A stretch of DNA of 6,051 nucleotides from Nitrospiraceae bacterium (lineage in GTDB: Bacteria > Nitrospirota > Thermodesulfovibrionia > Thermodesulfovibrionales > UBA1546), in assembly GCA_003535475.1 (NCBI GenBank), contig DOHC01000063.1, forward strand, positions 1 through 6,051, read 5' to 3'. Positions 6,047 to 6,051 of the stretch are shown here, piece by piece. Both the position numbers and the translations under genes were made by a program. Under the pieces are notes generated by a model, which was given only the letters and a program-made list of their open reading frames with translations, searched no databases and had not been told where the DNA came from. Positions within the stretch are counted from its first letter, which is position 1. Every line of letters starts with the position of its first letter.

Positions 6047-6051
6047 AATAC

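Overview
The window looks like chromosomal DNA from an environmental Gram-negative bacterium of moderate G+C. Exported proteins with Sec-type signal peptides and an operon pairing a DUF4139 protein with a WD40-caspase protein would fit Nitrospirota or a deltaproteobacterial-type lineage. That placement is inference from protein style, not a marker gene.

The left part (1 to about 5237) is a tight plus-strand operon of envelope or secreted proteins. First is a MuiA-like DUF4139 protein whose 5' end lies outside the window. Then comes a small three-helix membrane protein. Its stop overlaps by 4 nt the start of the largest gene, a 1081-residue exported protein with 14 WD40 blades (probably two seven-bladed propellers), a beta-rich linker and a C-terminal caspase-like (peptidase C14) domain. 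The caspase domain keeps its His/Cys dyad and carries an EF-hand-like acidic loop. A fourth gene with a strong ribosome binding site and a signal peptide begins 9 nt later but breaks off after about 30 codons.

The break coincides with a 313-bp insertion-sequence remnant (5238-5550). It is flanked by imperfect terminal inverted repeats and holds a minus-strand, frameshifted, internally deleted transposase OrfA piece. The rest of the fourth gene is not found on the other side.

The right part (5551-6051) is a short AT-rich spacer, a 43-residue YHS-domain metal-binding protein, and, 3 nt later, the N-terminal FAD-binding end of an oxidoreductase. That reading frame stops after 89 codons near the window edge.

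Working together (inference): the three or four left-hand products are all membrane or exported proteins, so the operon probably acts at the cell envelope, with the WD40 propellers as protein-binding platform and the caspase domain as effector or protease. The YHS/FAD pair is a separate unit, probably redox or metal related.
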